The notes beneath the pieces were generated by a model. It ran no database searches, was not told the DNA's origin, and saw nothing but the letters and a program-made list of their open reading frames with translations. Positions 34,209-43,737 of a DNA stretch of 64,000 bases are shown here, in pieces. A program made the position numbers and the translations under genes. This stretch comes from Maricaulis sp047308265 (GTDB lineage: Bacteria > Pseudomonadota > Alphaproteobacteria > Caulobacterales > Maricaulaceae). Each line of letters begins with the position of its first letter. The first letter of the stretch is position 1. The stretch is from NCBI RefSeq assembly GCF_047308265.1, contig NZ_JBKQWY010000005.1, positions 248,001 through 312,000 on the forward strand, read 5' to 3'.

Positions 34209-34391
34209 CCCCATCTCAAACGACACCTCTTGAGCGGAAGGCATGGTTTTCCCGGTTCGCCCCTTGACGCGCGAAAGCAAACCGTCACGCTCTGCATCCC
34301 GTGTCCGTGGAGGGATGCCCCACCGCTGCCGCGCGACCCAACCGGACTGGCTCAACGCCCTTGTGCACTCTGATCCTGCGAGTTTGACACT

Positions 34392-35318
34392 GTGCTCCTC
34401 TCCCTGATTGCTGCTGTCACCCTGGCGTCTGACACGCCGTATTCGGATCCGCATGCAGACGCCCGCCCGATCAGCTGGTCTGATCTGCTGGATCGACCGC
34501 GCGAAAACGCCAATGTTCGCATCCCCTATGGCGGGGGCGAGCATGAGTTCGGCGAGCTCTGGCTACCCGACGGCGAAGGGCCCTTCCCGCTGGTTGTCAT
34601 GATCCATGGCGGGTGCTGGCTGTCGCAGATCCCGGGTACAATCTTGCAGGATTATCTGGCTGCCGATTTGCGGGCTCGGGGCGTTGCGGTGTGGAACCTG
34701 GAATACGCCCGGATCGGCCATGACACCGGTGCCTATCCCGGAACCTTCCTGGATGTCGCTGCAGGTGTCGACCATGTGCGGGAACTGGCCCAAGCCTTTC
34801 CGCTCAAGACCGACAACATCGTGTTCACAGGACATTCCGCCGGAGGGCATCTGGCCTTGTGGGCCGCCGCCCGGGAAACACTGCCTGACGATCATCCCTT
34901 CCATTCCGATGATCCGGTGGGGGCGAGCACGGTGATCACACTGGCCGGGATCAATGATCTGGAGGATTATCGGGACAACGGCCCCGGGCGCTGCGGCGAA
35001 CCGGCCACGGTGGATAATCTGATGGGCGGCCAGTTTAATCCGGCTCTCCTGTCCCAGATCTCACCGGCGCATATGCCACTTGTCAGCGCTGAGCTGATTG
35101 TCATCTCCGGTGAACTTGACCCGATCGTTCCCCCTGAGTTTGGCGAACGCTTTGGAGAGCATGTCCGCAGCCAATCGGGTGAAGCACGGACCCTCACCCT
35201 GGACGGCGCCGGCCATTTTGAACTCATCGACCCGACCTCCCCGGCCTGGCAGACGATCGTCGACCACCTGCTGGATGCTCTCTCTGTCGACACGCCTGCA
35301 GGGGATAACTTGCCTTAG
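34392..35318 (+). CDS. Alpha/beta hydrolase (esterase/formamidase-like)
   Basis: The 308-aa protein starts with GTG at 34392. A short hydrophobic N-terminus (LLSLIAAVTLAS) could be a signal. The fold is given by the oxyanion motif HGGCW (residues about 73-77), the nucleophile GHSAGGHLALWAA, the acid in GELDPIVP and His in GAGHFEL. The HGG motif and overall layout resemble kynurenine formamidase and the BD-FAE/esterase group. The physiological substrate is unknown. It stands 183 nt after uvrD and 74 nt before prmA. Confidence 0.82.
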   Translation: MLLSLIAAVTLASDTPYSDPHADARPISWSDLLDRPRENANVRIPYGGGEHEFGELWLPDGEGPFPLVVMIHGGCWLSQIPGTILQDYLAADLRARGVAVWNLEYARIGHDTGAYPGTFLDVAAGVDHVRELAQAFPLKTDNIVFTGHSAGGHLALWAAARETLPDDHPFHSDDPVGASTVITLAGINDLEDYRDNGPGRCGEPATVDNLMGGQFNPALLSQISPAHMPLVSAELIVISGELDPIVPPEFGERFGEHVRSQSGEARTLTLDGAGHFELIDPTSPAWQTIVDHLLDALSVDTPAGDNLP

Positions 35319-35392
35319 AGCACGTTCGGCGTCATTGCTGCGCCCCACCCCACGGCCGCAAACCGTCACCGCCTTGAAGACAGGACAGACCC

Positions 35393-36247
35393 ATGACAAC
35401 CCTCTGGCGCGCCACCGCGTTTGGTACCTTTGCCGACCTGGCTACGGCCACTGAAACGCTCGATGCCGTGGGCCTGGCCATGTCTTGGTCACTCTTCGAC
35501 GATAGCGATCCGGCCCGTCTGGACATGTATTTCGACATCAAACCGGATCCCGTCGGACTGCGCGATGTGCTGGCCCTGTCCGCGGTGCCCGATCTGATCC
35601 CCGTGCCTGACGAAGACTGGGTGCGTCTGTCACTGGAAGGCCTGCAACCCGTGGCGGCAGGACGTTTCAAATTGTTTGGTGCCCATAATGCAGACGGCCT
35701 GTCGCTTGAGCCCGGAGAGATCGGCCTCGAGATCGAAGCCGGTCCGGCATTTGGCACAGGCCATCACGGCACCACGCGCGGCTGCCTGATGGCGTTTGAT
35801 GCGTTGCTGAGTGCAGGTGTGCGTCCGGATACCGTGTTTGATCTGGGCTGTGGCACGGCGGCGCTAGCGATTGCGGCCGCAAAAACTCTGCCCGACGCGC
35901 ATATCCTCGCCTCCGACATCGATCCGGAGGCCGTTAGCGAAAGTCAGGCCAATTGCGAGAAGAACGGCACGCCTGATATCGAGTGCTTTGTCGCGGATGG
36001 TCTCGACCATGCCAAGCTGGCCGGACGAGAGTTTGACCTAGTCTTTGCTAACATCCTGGCGGGACCGCTGGTCTCCCTGGCCGAGGGCATTGCCACCTTG
36101 CTGGCACCGGGCGGACGGGTCATCCTGTCCGGATTGCTGACCGAACAGGAAAGCTGGGTGCGTGAGGCCTATGAAAAGGCCGGTCTGAGCGTAGCGCGGC
36201 AGACACCGATCGAGGGCTGGGAAACGCTCGTCGCGTCCAGACCCTGA
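35393..36247 (+). CDS. prmA: Ribosomal protein L11 methyltransferase PrmA
   Basis: PrmA trimethylates ribosomal protein L11. The 284-aa protein has an N-terminal substrate domain and a SAM-binding domain with PAFGTGHHGTTRGCL (family hallmark), motif I VFDLGCGTAALAIAAAK, DIDPEAV, and NILAGPL in place of the frequent NILANPL. Length is normal. No strong ribosome site is seen. A weak CTTCG/CGAAG hairpin lies just after the stop. Confidence 0.94.
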   Translation: MTTLWRATAFGTFADLATATETLDAVGLAMSWSLFDDSDPARLDMYFDIKPDPVGLRDVLALSAVPDLIPVPDEDWVRLSLEGLQPVAAGRFKLFGAHNADGLSLEPGEIGLEIEAGPAFGTGHHGTTRGCLMAFDALLSAGVRPDTVFDLGCGTAALAIAAAKTLPDAHILASDIDPEAVSESQANCEKNGTPDIECFVADGLDHAKLAGREFDLVFANILAGPLVSLAEGIATLLAPGGRVILSGLLTEQESWVREAYEKAGLSVARQTPIEGWETLVASRP

Positions 36248-36267
36248 TTAACTTCGCTCACGAAGCT

Positions 36268-36426
36268 TTAAACAGCAATGCCGCCCTTGAAGCCCAGCTT
36301 GGCCCACAAAGCCGACCAGTTGATCTTGCGTGCGGGCATATTGCGCGCCTTCTCCGCTTGCTGGCGGGTGGGCAGAAACACAACATAACCGCTGTTAAAG
36401 CGCGGGAAATCATCCATCGAGTACAT
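36268..36426 (-). CDS. 52-aa protein of unknown function
   Basis: On the minus strand GGAGG stands 6 nt before the ATG at 36426 and the frame runs 52 codons to TAA. The product starts MYSMDDFPRFNSGYVVFLPT and ends INWSALWAKLGFKGGIAV. It is basic in the middle (RQQAEKARNMPARK) and aromatic at both ends. Two dipeptide-rich blocks and the good ribosome site argue for a real gene. It fills the 332-nt gap between prmA and the aminopeptidase. I recognise no family. Confidence 0.62.
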   Translation of the reverse strand: MYSMDDFPRFNSGYVVFLPTRQQAEKARNMPARKINWSALWAKLGFKGGIAV

Positions 36427-36579
36427 GGCTTGCCTCCATCTTTCGCAAGTGTAATACCACCCGGATTATGTTAGCGCTATCATGATTTTCGCATTTCAGC
36501 TTTGCGCTTTTGCATGGACGATGTGGCACAAGCGCTCTGAATGATTGCAACCGTCATGTCGCAGGCCTAGTGTCGCGCC

Positions 36580-38421
36580 ATGACCCAGATGATTGCCCAG
36601 ACCTTTGACGTGAAGGGCGGCCCGCACATGGGCCGAGACAACCTTCCCAAGCTGCGCGAGGCCTTGAAGGCCCTGTCGCTCGACGGTTTTCTTGTTCCCC
36701 ACGAGGACGAGTACGACAATGAATACCTGCCCGATTGCAATGAGCGCCTGCTCTGGTTGACCGGCTTCTCCGGTTCCGCAGGGGCGGCCATTGTCATGCA
36801 GGACCGGGCCGCAGTGTTTGTGGACGGGCGTTACACCTTCCAGGTCCGGGACCAGGTGGATGGTGATCTGTTTGCCTATGAAAGCCTGATCGAGAATGCA
36901 GGCGCCGCAGGCTGGCTGGAGCGTAATGGACGCTCGGGCGAACGTGTCGGTTATGACCCGCGCCTGCACAGTCCCGATGCCATGGACCGTTTCCAACTGG
37001 CTGCAAGTCGCGCCGGTGTGGAGCTGGTCGCCGTTGACCAGAACCCCATTGATCACGCCTGGACTGACCGTCCGGCCGCTCCCACGGCGCAAATCATCCC
37101 GCATCCCGACTATTTGTCGGGAGAAGCTCATACCTCCAAACGCGAACGCATCGGGATTGCCCTGCAAAAGGGACGAGCCGATGCGGCCGTCATCACGGCT
37201 CCGCCCTCGATCGCCTGGTTGTTCAATATTCGCGGCGGGGACGTCTCCCGTTCACCGCTGCCCCTGTCCTCTGCCATCTTGAATGCAGACGGAACGGCGA
37301 CCTTGTTTGTCGCGCCGGAGAAGATCTCCGACGAAACCCGTGCCCATCTGGGCAATGAGGTCTCCCTGCGACCGGAAAGCGAATTCGCCGCCGGGCTCGC
37401 CGAATATGCGGACAAGACCGTTCGTGTGGATCCCGCATCGGCCTCGGCCTGGGTGTTCGACACTTTGACTGCGGGCGGCGCGCGGATTCAGAAACTGGAT
37501 GACCCTGTTCTTCTGCCCAAGGCCGCCAAGAATACCACCGAGGTCGAAGGAGCCCGTCAGGCTCACATTCGCGACGGAGCGGCCATTGTCCGCTTCCTGC
37601 ACTGGCTCGATACCGAAGCCCAGTCCGGCGAGATTGACGAGATCCAGGCCGCACAGAAACTGGAGAGTTTGCGCCGCGACCTGCCGGAACTGCGTGATCT
37701 GTCTTTCGACACGATTTCCGGCGCCCAAGGGAATGCGGCCTTCGCTCATTATCGCGTCTCCGAGGCAAGCAATCTGAAACTGGCGCGCGGCTCGCTCTTC
37801 CTGGTGGATAGTGGCGGCCAGTATCCAGACGGCACGACAGATATCACGCGTACCATTCCCATCGGGGATCCGACATCAGAGATGGTGACGCAATTCACCC
37901 GGGTTCTGAAAGGCTATATGGCGTTGGCGCGTGTGCGTTTTCCCAAAGGCACCACAGGCACCCAGCTGGATATCCTGGCGCGCTACCCGCTCTGGCAGGC
38001 CGGTTTCGATTACGACCATGGTACCGGACATGGCGTGGGCAGTTTCCTGGGCGTGCATGAAGGCCCGCAACGCATCGGCAAGGCCCCCAACAGCGTCGCC
38101 CTGGAGCCGGGCATGATCGTGTCCAACGAGCCGGGATATTATAAGCGCGATGGATTTGGCATCCGCACGGAAAACCTCCAGGTCGTCTCCGAGGCCACCC
38201 CTATCGCCGGTGGTGAGCGCGATATGCTGGGCTTTGAGACACTCACGCTTGCGCCCATCCATCGGGGCCTGATCGATGTCACCTTGCTCTCGCCGGACGA
38301 GCTGGCCTGGCTGGATGCCTATCATCTCGATGTACGCACCAAGCTGACCCCGCTTCTGGACGACATCACCGCAGAATGGCTGCGCAAGGCCACGGAGCCG
38401 CTCTACGGAGCGACACCCTGA
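36580..38421 (+). CDS. Xaa-Pro aminopeptidase (M24B, long form)
   Basis: The 613-aa protein is a three-domain aminopeptidase P of the eukaryote-like long type; it removes an N-terminal residue preceding proline. The first two domains are creatinase-like (PHEDEYDNEYLPDCNERLLW, then PPSIAWLFNIRGGDV). The C-terminal metal domain has the five ligands in LVDSGGQYPDGTTDITRT (two Asp), GTGHGVGSFLGVHEGP (His), SNEPGYY (Glu) and RTENLQVV (Glu). The proton-shuttle His lies in AHYRVS. It has no signal peptide. A second start 48 nt downstream (MGRDNLPKLRE) is possible. The lipoprotein gene begins 3 nt after its stop. Confidence 0.93.
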   Translation: MTQMIAQTFDVKGGPHMGRDNLPKLREALKALSLDGFLVPHEDEYDNEYLPDCNERLLWLTGFSGSAGAAIVMQDRAAVFVDGRYTFQVRDQVDGDLFAYESLIENAGAAGWLERNGRSGERVGYDPRLHSPDAMDRFQLAASRAGVELVAVDQNPIDHAWTDRPAAPTAQIIPHPDYLSGEAHTSKRERIGIALQKGRADAAVITAPPSIAWLFNIRGGDVSRSPLPLSSAILNADGTATLFVAPEKISDETRAHLGNEVSLRPESEFAAGLAEYADKTVRVDPASASAWVFDTLTAGGARIQKLDDPVLLPKAAKNTTEVEGARQAHIRDGAAIVRFLHWLDTEAQSGEIDEIQAAQKLESLRRDLPELRDLSFDTISGAQGNAAFAHYRVSEASNLKLARGSLFLVDSGGQYPDGTTDITRTIPIGDPTSEMVTQFTRVLKGYMALARVRFPKGTTGTQLDILARYPLWQAGFDYDHGTGHGVGSFLGVHEGPQRIGKAPNSVALEPGMIVSNEPGYYKRDGFGIRTENLQVVSEATPIAGGERDMLGFETLTLAPIHRGLIDVTLLSPDELAWLDAYHLDVRTKLTPLLDDITAEWLRKATEPLYGATP

Positions 38422-38424
38422 TTC

Positions 38425-38961
38425 ATGGCACGCCTGGCTGTTCTTCTGGCCTGCCTGTGTCTGGCGGGATGTTTTTACTCGGACGATCCGCTGATTGGTC
38501 GCTTCCAGGTCGATCTCCCGCTGGAGCCCGGTGTCTATTCGCACACCCCTTATGACGAAACCGGAGCGCCCTGGCCCCGACCGACCTGGGAAGGGAGAAT
38601 TCAGCGCCGAGGCGGCCGTTATGTGTCCGATGTACCGGACTTCCCACACAACGCTGTTCGCCTGCGGGAAATTGCGGACGGCACCTATGCGGCCATGGCC
38701 ATGTCTGAAAGCGCGGATGGTCGCACCGAGTATGGTTATGGCCTGGTCTTCCTGTATCCGGGCAATATTGCGACCTATCACAATCCCGACTGCAGCGCGC
38801 TAAGCGCGGATGATCGCTCGACCTGGTCCATCACCCGGGATGAAGAGGGGTTCTGCAAGGTCGAGAGCTGGGCCTCACTGGAAGCCGCTTTGGTGCTCTA
38901 TCTTCGAGATCATGGCGACAACCTGCGGATCGATGGCGTTTATCGCCGGATCGCCGACTAA
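38425..38961 (+). CDS. Lipoprotein of unknown function, 178 aa
   Basis: The signal MARLAVLLACLCLAGC has the lipobox LAGC with acylated Cys16. The mature part is polar and beta-rich (IGRFQVDLPLEPGVYSHTPY, YGYGLVFLYPGNIATYHNPD). Two further Cys (NPDCSAL and EGFCKVE) could form a disulfide. The domain looks like a small beta-barrel of the lipocalin or lysozyme-inhibitor kind, but that is a guess. It starts 3 nt after the aminopeptidase gene, so the two are likely in one transcript. Confidence 0.8.
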   Translation: MARLAVLLACLCLAGCFYSDDPLIGRFQVDLPLEPGVYSHTPYDETGAPWPRPTWEGRIQRRGGRYVSDVPDFPHNAVRLREIADGTYAAMAMSESADGRTEYGYGLVFLYPGNIATYHNPDCSALSADDRSTWSITRDEEGFCKVESWASLEAALVLYLRDHGDNLRIDGVYRRIAD

Positions 38962-39043
38962 AACCAGTCAATTCGCCTGTCCAGACAGGGCTTGGGCTCA
39001 TACAATATGAGCGCCATGCATGCCATATTCATTCCCCTAATGC

Positions 39044-39817
39044 GTGAATTCGCCGAAAACGCCTGCACTCAACCTGTGCGGACAATCCTTCTCGATGCGA
39101 GACATGCCTCTGACCCCGTGGATTTCCCCGGCGGACAATGTTGCCGACGGGCGACGAGTCCCTGAACAATCCATCGCCTATTCGCGCTATGTCCATCACC
39201 CGGACGGTCGCCTCGAAGAGATGGGAGCCTGTGTGCTGACCATCAGCCGGGCTGTACGCCAGGGCCAGGCCCTGTTGCGCCGCGAACGCATCTACACGCA
39301 CCGGACCGGTGAAACGGAAGTGCGGTTTGATGAAGCCCAGCTTTGCAATCTCCAGCCTGTCTCCACGGCTGTGGACCATGACAACAACCCGGTCATTCGC
39401 ACAGAATATGATGGCCGCGTGATCCATTCAGCGCATCCGGTCTGGCCGGCCGGACCTGAAGAAACAGAGACGCGCCTGACGTTGGAAAGCACGCTCTCCG
39501 CTCCGCGCCCGGTCTTTGAAGGCTCATCCCTGGGCATGATCATTGCCGCCCTCCCCCTCGCGGTCGGCTATTCCACGCGTCTTTTGACCTTCATGGCTGA
39601 TCTTAAACCGGGCGCGCAATTCCTCTTCGCCGATGTCACGGTGATCGGCGAGGAGACCTGCACCACGCGCGAAAACGAGCCCCTGCCGTGCTGGCTCGTC
39701 CGCGTGGATGCCGACCGGCGCTGGACCTTCTGGATCAACCAGTCTGACGCCGCGATCAGCCTGGTTCGTGTGTGTGAAGATCTGCCGGATGGCAGCGAAG
39801 ACATCTATCAGGCCTGA
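39044..39817 (+). CDS. Protein of unknown function, 257 aa
   Basis: The frame starts with GTG at 39044 or at ATG 39095 (MRDMPLTPWISPADN); neither has a clear ribosome site. The sequence has no membrane segment and is rich in beta-strand patterns (VLTISRAVRQGQALLRRERI, GAQFLFADVTVIGEETC). The ending PCWLVRVDADRRWTFWINQ recalls the layout of DUF3108-like proteins, where a reporter-like strand ends the fold. I am not sure of that relation. It converges on ligA with a 10-nt overlap of the 3' ends. Confidence 0.68.
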   Translation: MNSPKTPALNLCGQSFSMRDMPLTPWISPADNVADGRRVPEQSIAYSRYVHHPDGRLEEMGACVLTISRAVRQGQALLRRERIYTHRTGETEVRFDEAQLCNLQPVSTAVDHDNNPVIRTEYDGRVIHSAHPVWPAGPEETETRLTLESTLSAPRPVFEGSSLGMIIAALPLAVGYSTRLLTFMADLKPGAQFLFADVTVIGEETCTTRENEPLPCWLVRVDADRRWTFWINQSDAAISLVRVCEDLPDGSEDIYQA

Positions 39818-41922
39818 TCCCCGATCAGCTGGAACCACGCTTTTTCCGTGAGCGTCTCCACACCCAAATCTGCCGCCTTGCGGGCTTTCGACCCCGCACC
39901 GGGGCCAGCCACCAGATAATCCGTGTTTTTCGACACCGATCCCGCCACTTTTGCGCCCAGGGCCTGGGCCCGAGCCTTGGCCTCATCGCGGGTCATGCGT
40001 TCAAGTGTCCCGGTAAACACCACGGTCTTGCCAGCCACCGGCGAATCCGACGCCACCTGTTCGGCATCACGCGGATCGATCTGAGCGATCAGATGATCGA
40101 GCATGTCGCGATTATGAGGCTCGCTGAAATACTGCTCCAGCGCCTCGACCGCCGCTCCGCCAATCCCGTCAATGCCCATCATCTCCTCGCGAACCGCTGG
40201 CTCGGAGAGTGTTTCACAGGCCGAACGGAACGCTGTCCAACTGCCATAGGTCCGCGCCATAAGTGCCGCCGTATTCTCCCCCACATGGCGAATACCCAAG
40301 GCATTGATCAAACGCGCGAGAGCGATGGCGCGGCGTCCCTCGATGGCCGAGAAGAGATTGGCCACAGATGTCTCCCCCCACCCCTCGCGGTCCTGCAGGG
40401 GCGGACGAACCGCCCCTGCAGCATTGCGCTTGGCCAGTGTGAAGATGTCAGCCGGCGCGGTCACCAGCCCCTCTTCACTAAAAGCTTCAATCTGTTTCGC
40501 GCCCAAGCCCTCGATATCAAAACCCTTGCGGGCCACAAAATGCTTGAGCCCTTCCACACGCTGTGCCGCACAGATCAGCCCCCCGGTACAACGGCGGACC
40601 ACATCCAGCTTGCCGGTCTTTTCGTCGTGCTCACGCACGGCCTGGCTGTTGCAGATCGGGCAGACATGGGGAAATTCGAAGGCCGGACCGCGATCAACCC
40701 GATCGGGATCCACAACGCGCACGATTTGCGGGATCACATCACCGGCACGCTGGACAATCACCCTATCCCCCACACGCACATCCTTGCGGAGAATCTCGTC
40801 CTCATTGTGAAGTGTCGCATTGGACACCACGACACCCCCGACCGTGACGGGTTTCAGGCGAGCCACCGGCGTGAGGGAGCCGGTTCGTCCCACCTGGATA
40901 TCAATTCCCTCCAGGATCGTGCTGGCCTGCTCGGCCGGGAATTTATGCGCCACAGCCCATCGGGGTTTGCGACTGTCAAAACCCAGACGCTCTTGCCAGT
41001 CCAGACGGTTCGCCTTGTATACGACACCATCAATATCATAGCCCAGCTGGGCACGATCGGCTTCAATACCGCGATAGACGGCCAGCAGATCGTCCACACT
41101 CGAACAGAGCGCCGTTCGCTGATTGATCACAAACCCCCACCCGGCCAGTCTTTGTACACTCTCATACTGGGTCGGGGCCAGCGGCGCCGAAACCTCACCC
41201 CAGGCATAGGCGAAAAAGCGCAAAGGCCGGTCTTTTGTTTTGGCCGGGTCGATCTGGCGCAGGGATCCGGCAGCGGCATTACGGGGGTTCTTGTACTCTG
41301 GCTTGCCGACGTCACGCTGGCGCGTGTTCAGGTCAGCAAAATCCGCGTGGCTCATATAGACCTCGCCGCGCACCTCAAGCACCTCCGGCCAGTCCGAACC
41401 GGGCAAACGCCGGGGCACATCATCCAGCGTCAGGAGATTGGCGGTTACATCCTCACCCGTCACGCCATCCCCGCGCGTCGCACCGGACACCAGCACGCCG
41501 TTTTCGTAGCGCAAACTGGCCGATAATCCGTCGATCTTGGGCTCCGCGGTCAGCTCGACCCTGTCCTCGGCGTTCAATCCGAGAAAACGCCGGATCCGCT
41601 CAACAAAATCAGCGACATCCTCATCCTTGAACGCATTGCCCAGCGAGAGCATCGGTACTGCATGTGTGATCTCGCCAAACTTCCCTGACGGTGCCGTGCC
41701 CACACGCTGGGTCGGACTGCTGGACGTCACCAGATCGGGAAAACGGGCCTCGATCACCTCAAGCCGCTGGCGCAAGCTGTCATAAACCGCATCGGAGATC
41801 TTTGGCGCATCGTCCTGATAATACGCCTTGTCGTGTTTCGAGATCTCGCGAACGAGCCGGGCATGTTCGCTGCCAGCTTCAGCCTCGCTGAGGGCGGACA
41901 CATCTTTCAGGGCGGCGCTCAT
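39808..41922 (-). CDS. ligA: NAD-dependent DNA ligase LigA
   Basis: LigA seals nicks in replication and repair using NAD. From the ATG at 41922 (GGAG 6 nt upstream) the protein is 704 aa. It has domain Ia (HDKAYYQDDAPKISDAVYD), the adenylated Lys in AEPKIDGLSASLRYENG, GATRGDGVTGEDVT, and the OB domain with IQVGRTGSLTPVARLKPV. The zinc finger has four Cys (HVCPICNSQ... then CTGGLICAAQ), then come helix-hairpin-helix repeats and a C-terminal BRCT domain (VAGKTVVFTGTLERMTRDEA). It is the last gene of the dcw-linked run, 88 nt after recN. Confidence 0.97.
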   Translation of the reverse strand: MSAALKDVSALSEAEAGSEHARLVREISKHDKAYYQDDAPKISDAVYDSLRQRLEVIEARFPDLVTSSSPTQRVGTAPSGKFGEITHAVPMLSLGNAFKDEDVADFVERIRRFLGLNAEDRVELTAEPKIDGLSASLRYENGVLVSGATRGDGVTGEDVTANLLTLDDVPRRLPGSDWPEVLEVRGEVYMSHADFADLNTRQRDVGKPEYKNPRNAAAGSLRQIDPAKTKDRPLRFFAYAWGEVSAPLAPTQYESVQRLAGWGFVINQRTALCSSVDDLLAVYRGIEADRAQLGYDIDGVVYKANRLDWQERLGFDSRKPRWAVAHKFPAEQASTILEGIDIQVGRTGSLTPVARLKPVTVGGVVVSNATLHNEDEILRKDVRVGDRVIVQRAGDVIPQIVRVVDPDRVDRGPAFEFPHVCPICNSQAVREHDEKTGKLDVVRRCTGGLICAAQRVEGLKHFVARKGFDIEGLGAKQIEAFSEEGLVTAPADIFTLAKRNAAGAVRPPLQDREGWGETSVANLFSAIEGRRAIALARLINALGIRHVGENTAALMARTYGSWTAFRSACETLSEPAVREEMMGIDGIGGAAVEALEQYFSEPHNRDMLDHLIAQIDPRDAEQVASDSPVAGKTVVFTGTLERMTRDEAKARAQALGAKVAGSVSKNTDYLVAGPGAGSKARKAADLGVETLTEKAWFQLIGDQA

Positions 41923-42010
41923 CACACTCTCCAGAATCACCACAGATCACGCGCTGCGGATATTGGGTCAGCGCACGCAAGAGGTCGAGAGAGGAGATAC
42001 AGGTGCCGGG

Positions 42011-43714
42011 CTAGAGCAATTGCCCGGAACCGACAGACAGCAGCGCATCGGCCTGGGCCCGGGCGGCATCCGTAATGTCTGCACCCGACAGCATGCGCGC
42101 CACTTCTTCACGCCGATGATCGCCCTCGAGCCGGACAAGCGTGGTTCGGGTCTGACCGTCCTTGCCGTCGGTCTTCTGGATCTTCCAGTGATGGTCCGCC
42201 AACGCGGCCACTTGCGGCGAGTGGGTCACGACGAGGATCTGGGCCTGGTCGGACAGGCGCTTCAGACGGCGCCCCACGGCATCCGCCACAGCGCCGCCAA
42301 CACCCTGGTCCACCTCGTCAAAAATCATCACGCCCGGTTCGTCTTCACCCGCCAGAGCGACTTTCAGCGCCAGGCTGAATCGGGAAAGCTCACCCCCGGA
42401 TGCAATCTTGTCGAGCGGGCCAAAGGCTGATCCAGGATTGGTTGAAATCTCGAACCGCACACTGTCAACACCGCCCGGTCCGGGTTTTGTCGTCTCGAAA
42501 CTCACCTGAAAGCGCGCCTTGTCGAGCTTGAGGTCGGGCAGCTCATCCATCACCCGTTTGACGAGCCCCTTCGCGGCTTTCTTGCGCGATGCCGTCAACG
42601 CATTGGACGCCGCCTCATAGCCGTCACGGGCGGCACGCAAGGCGTTCTCCGCCTCCGACACACGCTGCTCGGAATGATCAATCGCATCAAGCTGGGTCGC
42701 AAACCGCTCACGCAAAGCCTCCAGCGCCTCGACTTCCACACCGTGTTTGCGCGCCAGTGCACGCAAGGCGAAGAGGCGTTCCTCGACTTCGTTCAATCGT
42801 CCCGGCTCAACGTCAAACGCGCGCGAAGCCTCGCCCAGAGCCTCATTAGCCTCTTCAAACTCGATAAGCGCGCGGTCAATGGCACCGGCAGCCCGGTTCA
42901 ACGCCTCGCCGGCCGCGCCGCCAGAGTTTCCGATATGCTCGCGCACACGCTCCAATCCCCGCAGTGCTGTTGTCAGACGCTGTTCCAGACCCTCGCCGTC
43001 ACCGGACAAGGCCTGTTCCGCCTCCTGCAAATCCGTCAGAGCACGTTCGGCATGCATCAGGAACTGGCGCTCGGTCGACAGCTCGGTGTCTTCTCCCGGC
43101 TGCGGGTCGAGCGTGTCGATCTCCTCGAGCGCATGGCGCAGAAAATCTTCCTCCTCCGCAGAGGACTGGCTGGCTGCCAGCAGGGTATCATATCGCTCCT
43201 GGGCCGAGCTCAGAGCCTTCCAGGCTTGTTTGACCGTGTTGATCCGGGTGTCATGACGGGCGAAGCGATCAAGCAGACCAAGATGGGTTCGAACATCCAT
43301 CAAACCCCGACCATCATGCTGGCCGTGGATCTCGACCAGGCGCTCACCGACCTGCCGCATCAGCGTGATCGAGGCGGATTGATCATTGATATAGGCCCGG
43401 CTCTTGCCATCGGCCGTCAGGCGACGCCGCAGGATCAGCGGATCTTCATCGGACACATCGACACCGGCATCCAAAAGCGGAGCAAGGGCAGGATGCTGAG
43501 ACGGTAGATCAAATTCGGCAACGGCGCTGGCTTCATCCGCGCCGGTCCGCACCTGGCCGCGATCCGCACGTTGGCCCAGAGCCAGCCCCAGTGCGCCCAG
43601 TAGTATGGATTTACCCGCGCCGGTTTCACCGGTCAGAGCACATAGTCCAGCACCGAAACCCGCATCGAGCGTGTCAATCAGAACGACATTCCGGATCGAC
43701 AGGGTGTTGAGCAT
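42011..43714 (-). CDS. recN: DNA repair protein RecN
   Basis: RecN is an SMC-like ATPase in double-strand break repair. From the ATG at 43714 (MLNTLSIRNVVLIDTLDAGF) it is 567 aa. Walker A is LTGETGAGKSILLGAL, the middle is a long coiled coil with many Ala, Glu and Arg, the ABC signature is ASGGELSRFSLALK and Walker B is GVMIFDEVDQGVGG. The frame is open to a TTG at 43741 that would overlap the bamD stop; I prefer the ATG because it begins the conserved sequence. No LexA-type box was found upstream of bamD-recN. Confidence 0.95.
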   Translation of the reverse strand: MLNTLSIRNVVLIDTLDAGFGAGLCALTGETGAGKSILLGALGLALGQRADRGQVRTGADEASAVAEFDLPSQHPALAPLLDAGVDVSDEDPLILRRRLTADGKSRAYINDQSASITLMRQVGERLVEIHGQHDGRGLMDVRTHLGLLDRFARHDTRINTVKQAWKALSSAQERYDTLLAASQSSAEEEDFLRHALEEIDTLDPQPGEDTELSTERQFLMHAERALTDLQEAEQALSGDGEGLEQRLTTALRGLERVREHIGNSGGAAGEALNRAAGAIDRALIEFEEANEALGEASRAFDVEPGRLNEVEERLFALRALARKHGVEVEALEALRERFATQLDAIDHSEQRVSEAENALRAARDGYEAASNALTASRKKAAKGLVKRVMDELPDLKLDKARFQVSFETTKPGPGGVDSVRFEISTNPGSAFGPLDKIASGGELSRFSLALKVALAGEDEPGVMIFDEVDQGVGGAVADAVGRRLKRLSDQAQILVVTHSPQVAALADHHWKIQKTDGKDGQTRTTLVRLEGDHRREEVARMLSGADITDAARAQADALLSVGSGQLL

Positions 43715-43737
43715 TAAAGGTCGCGCTCTCCCGCCGA

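Noticed and set aside
40093..41526. A 477-aa open frame on the plus strand
   Set aside because: Lies opposite ligA, whose catalytic motifs are intact; no recognisable domain.
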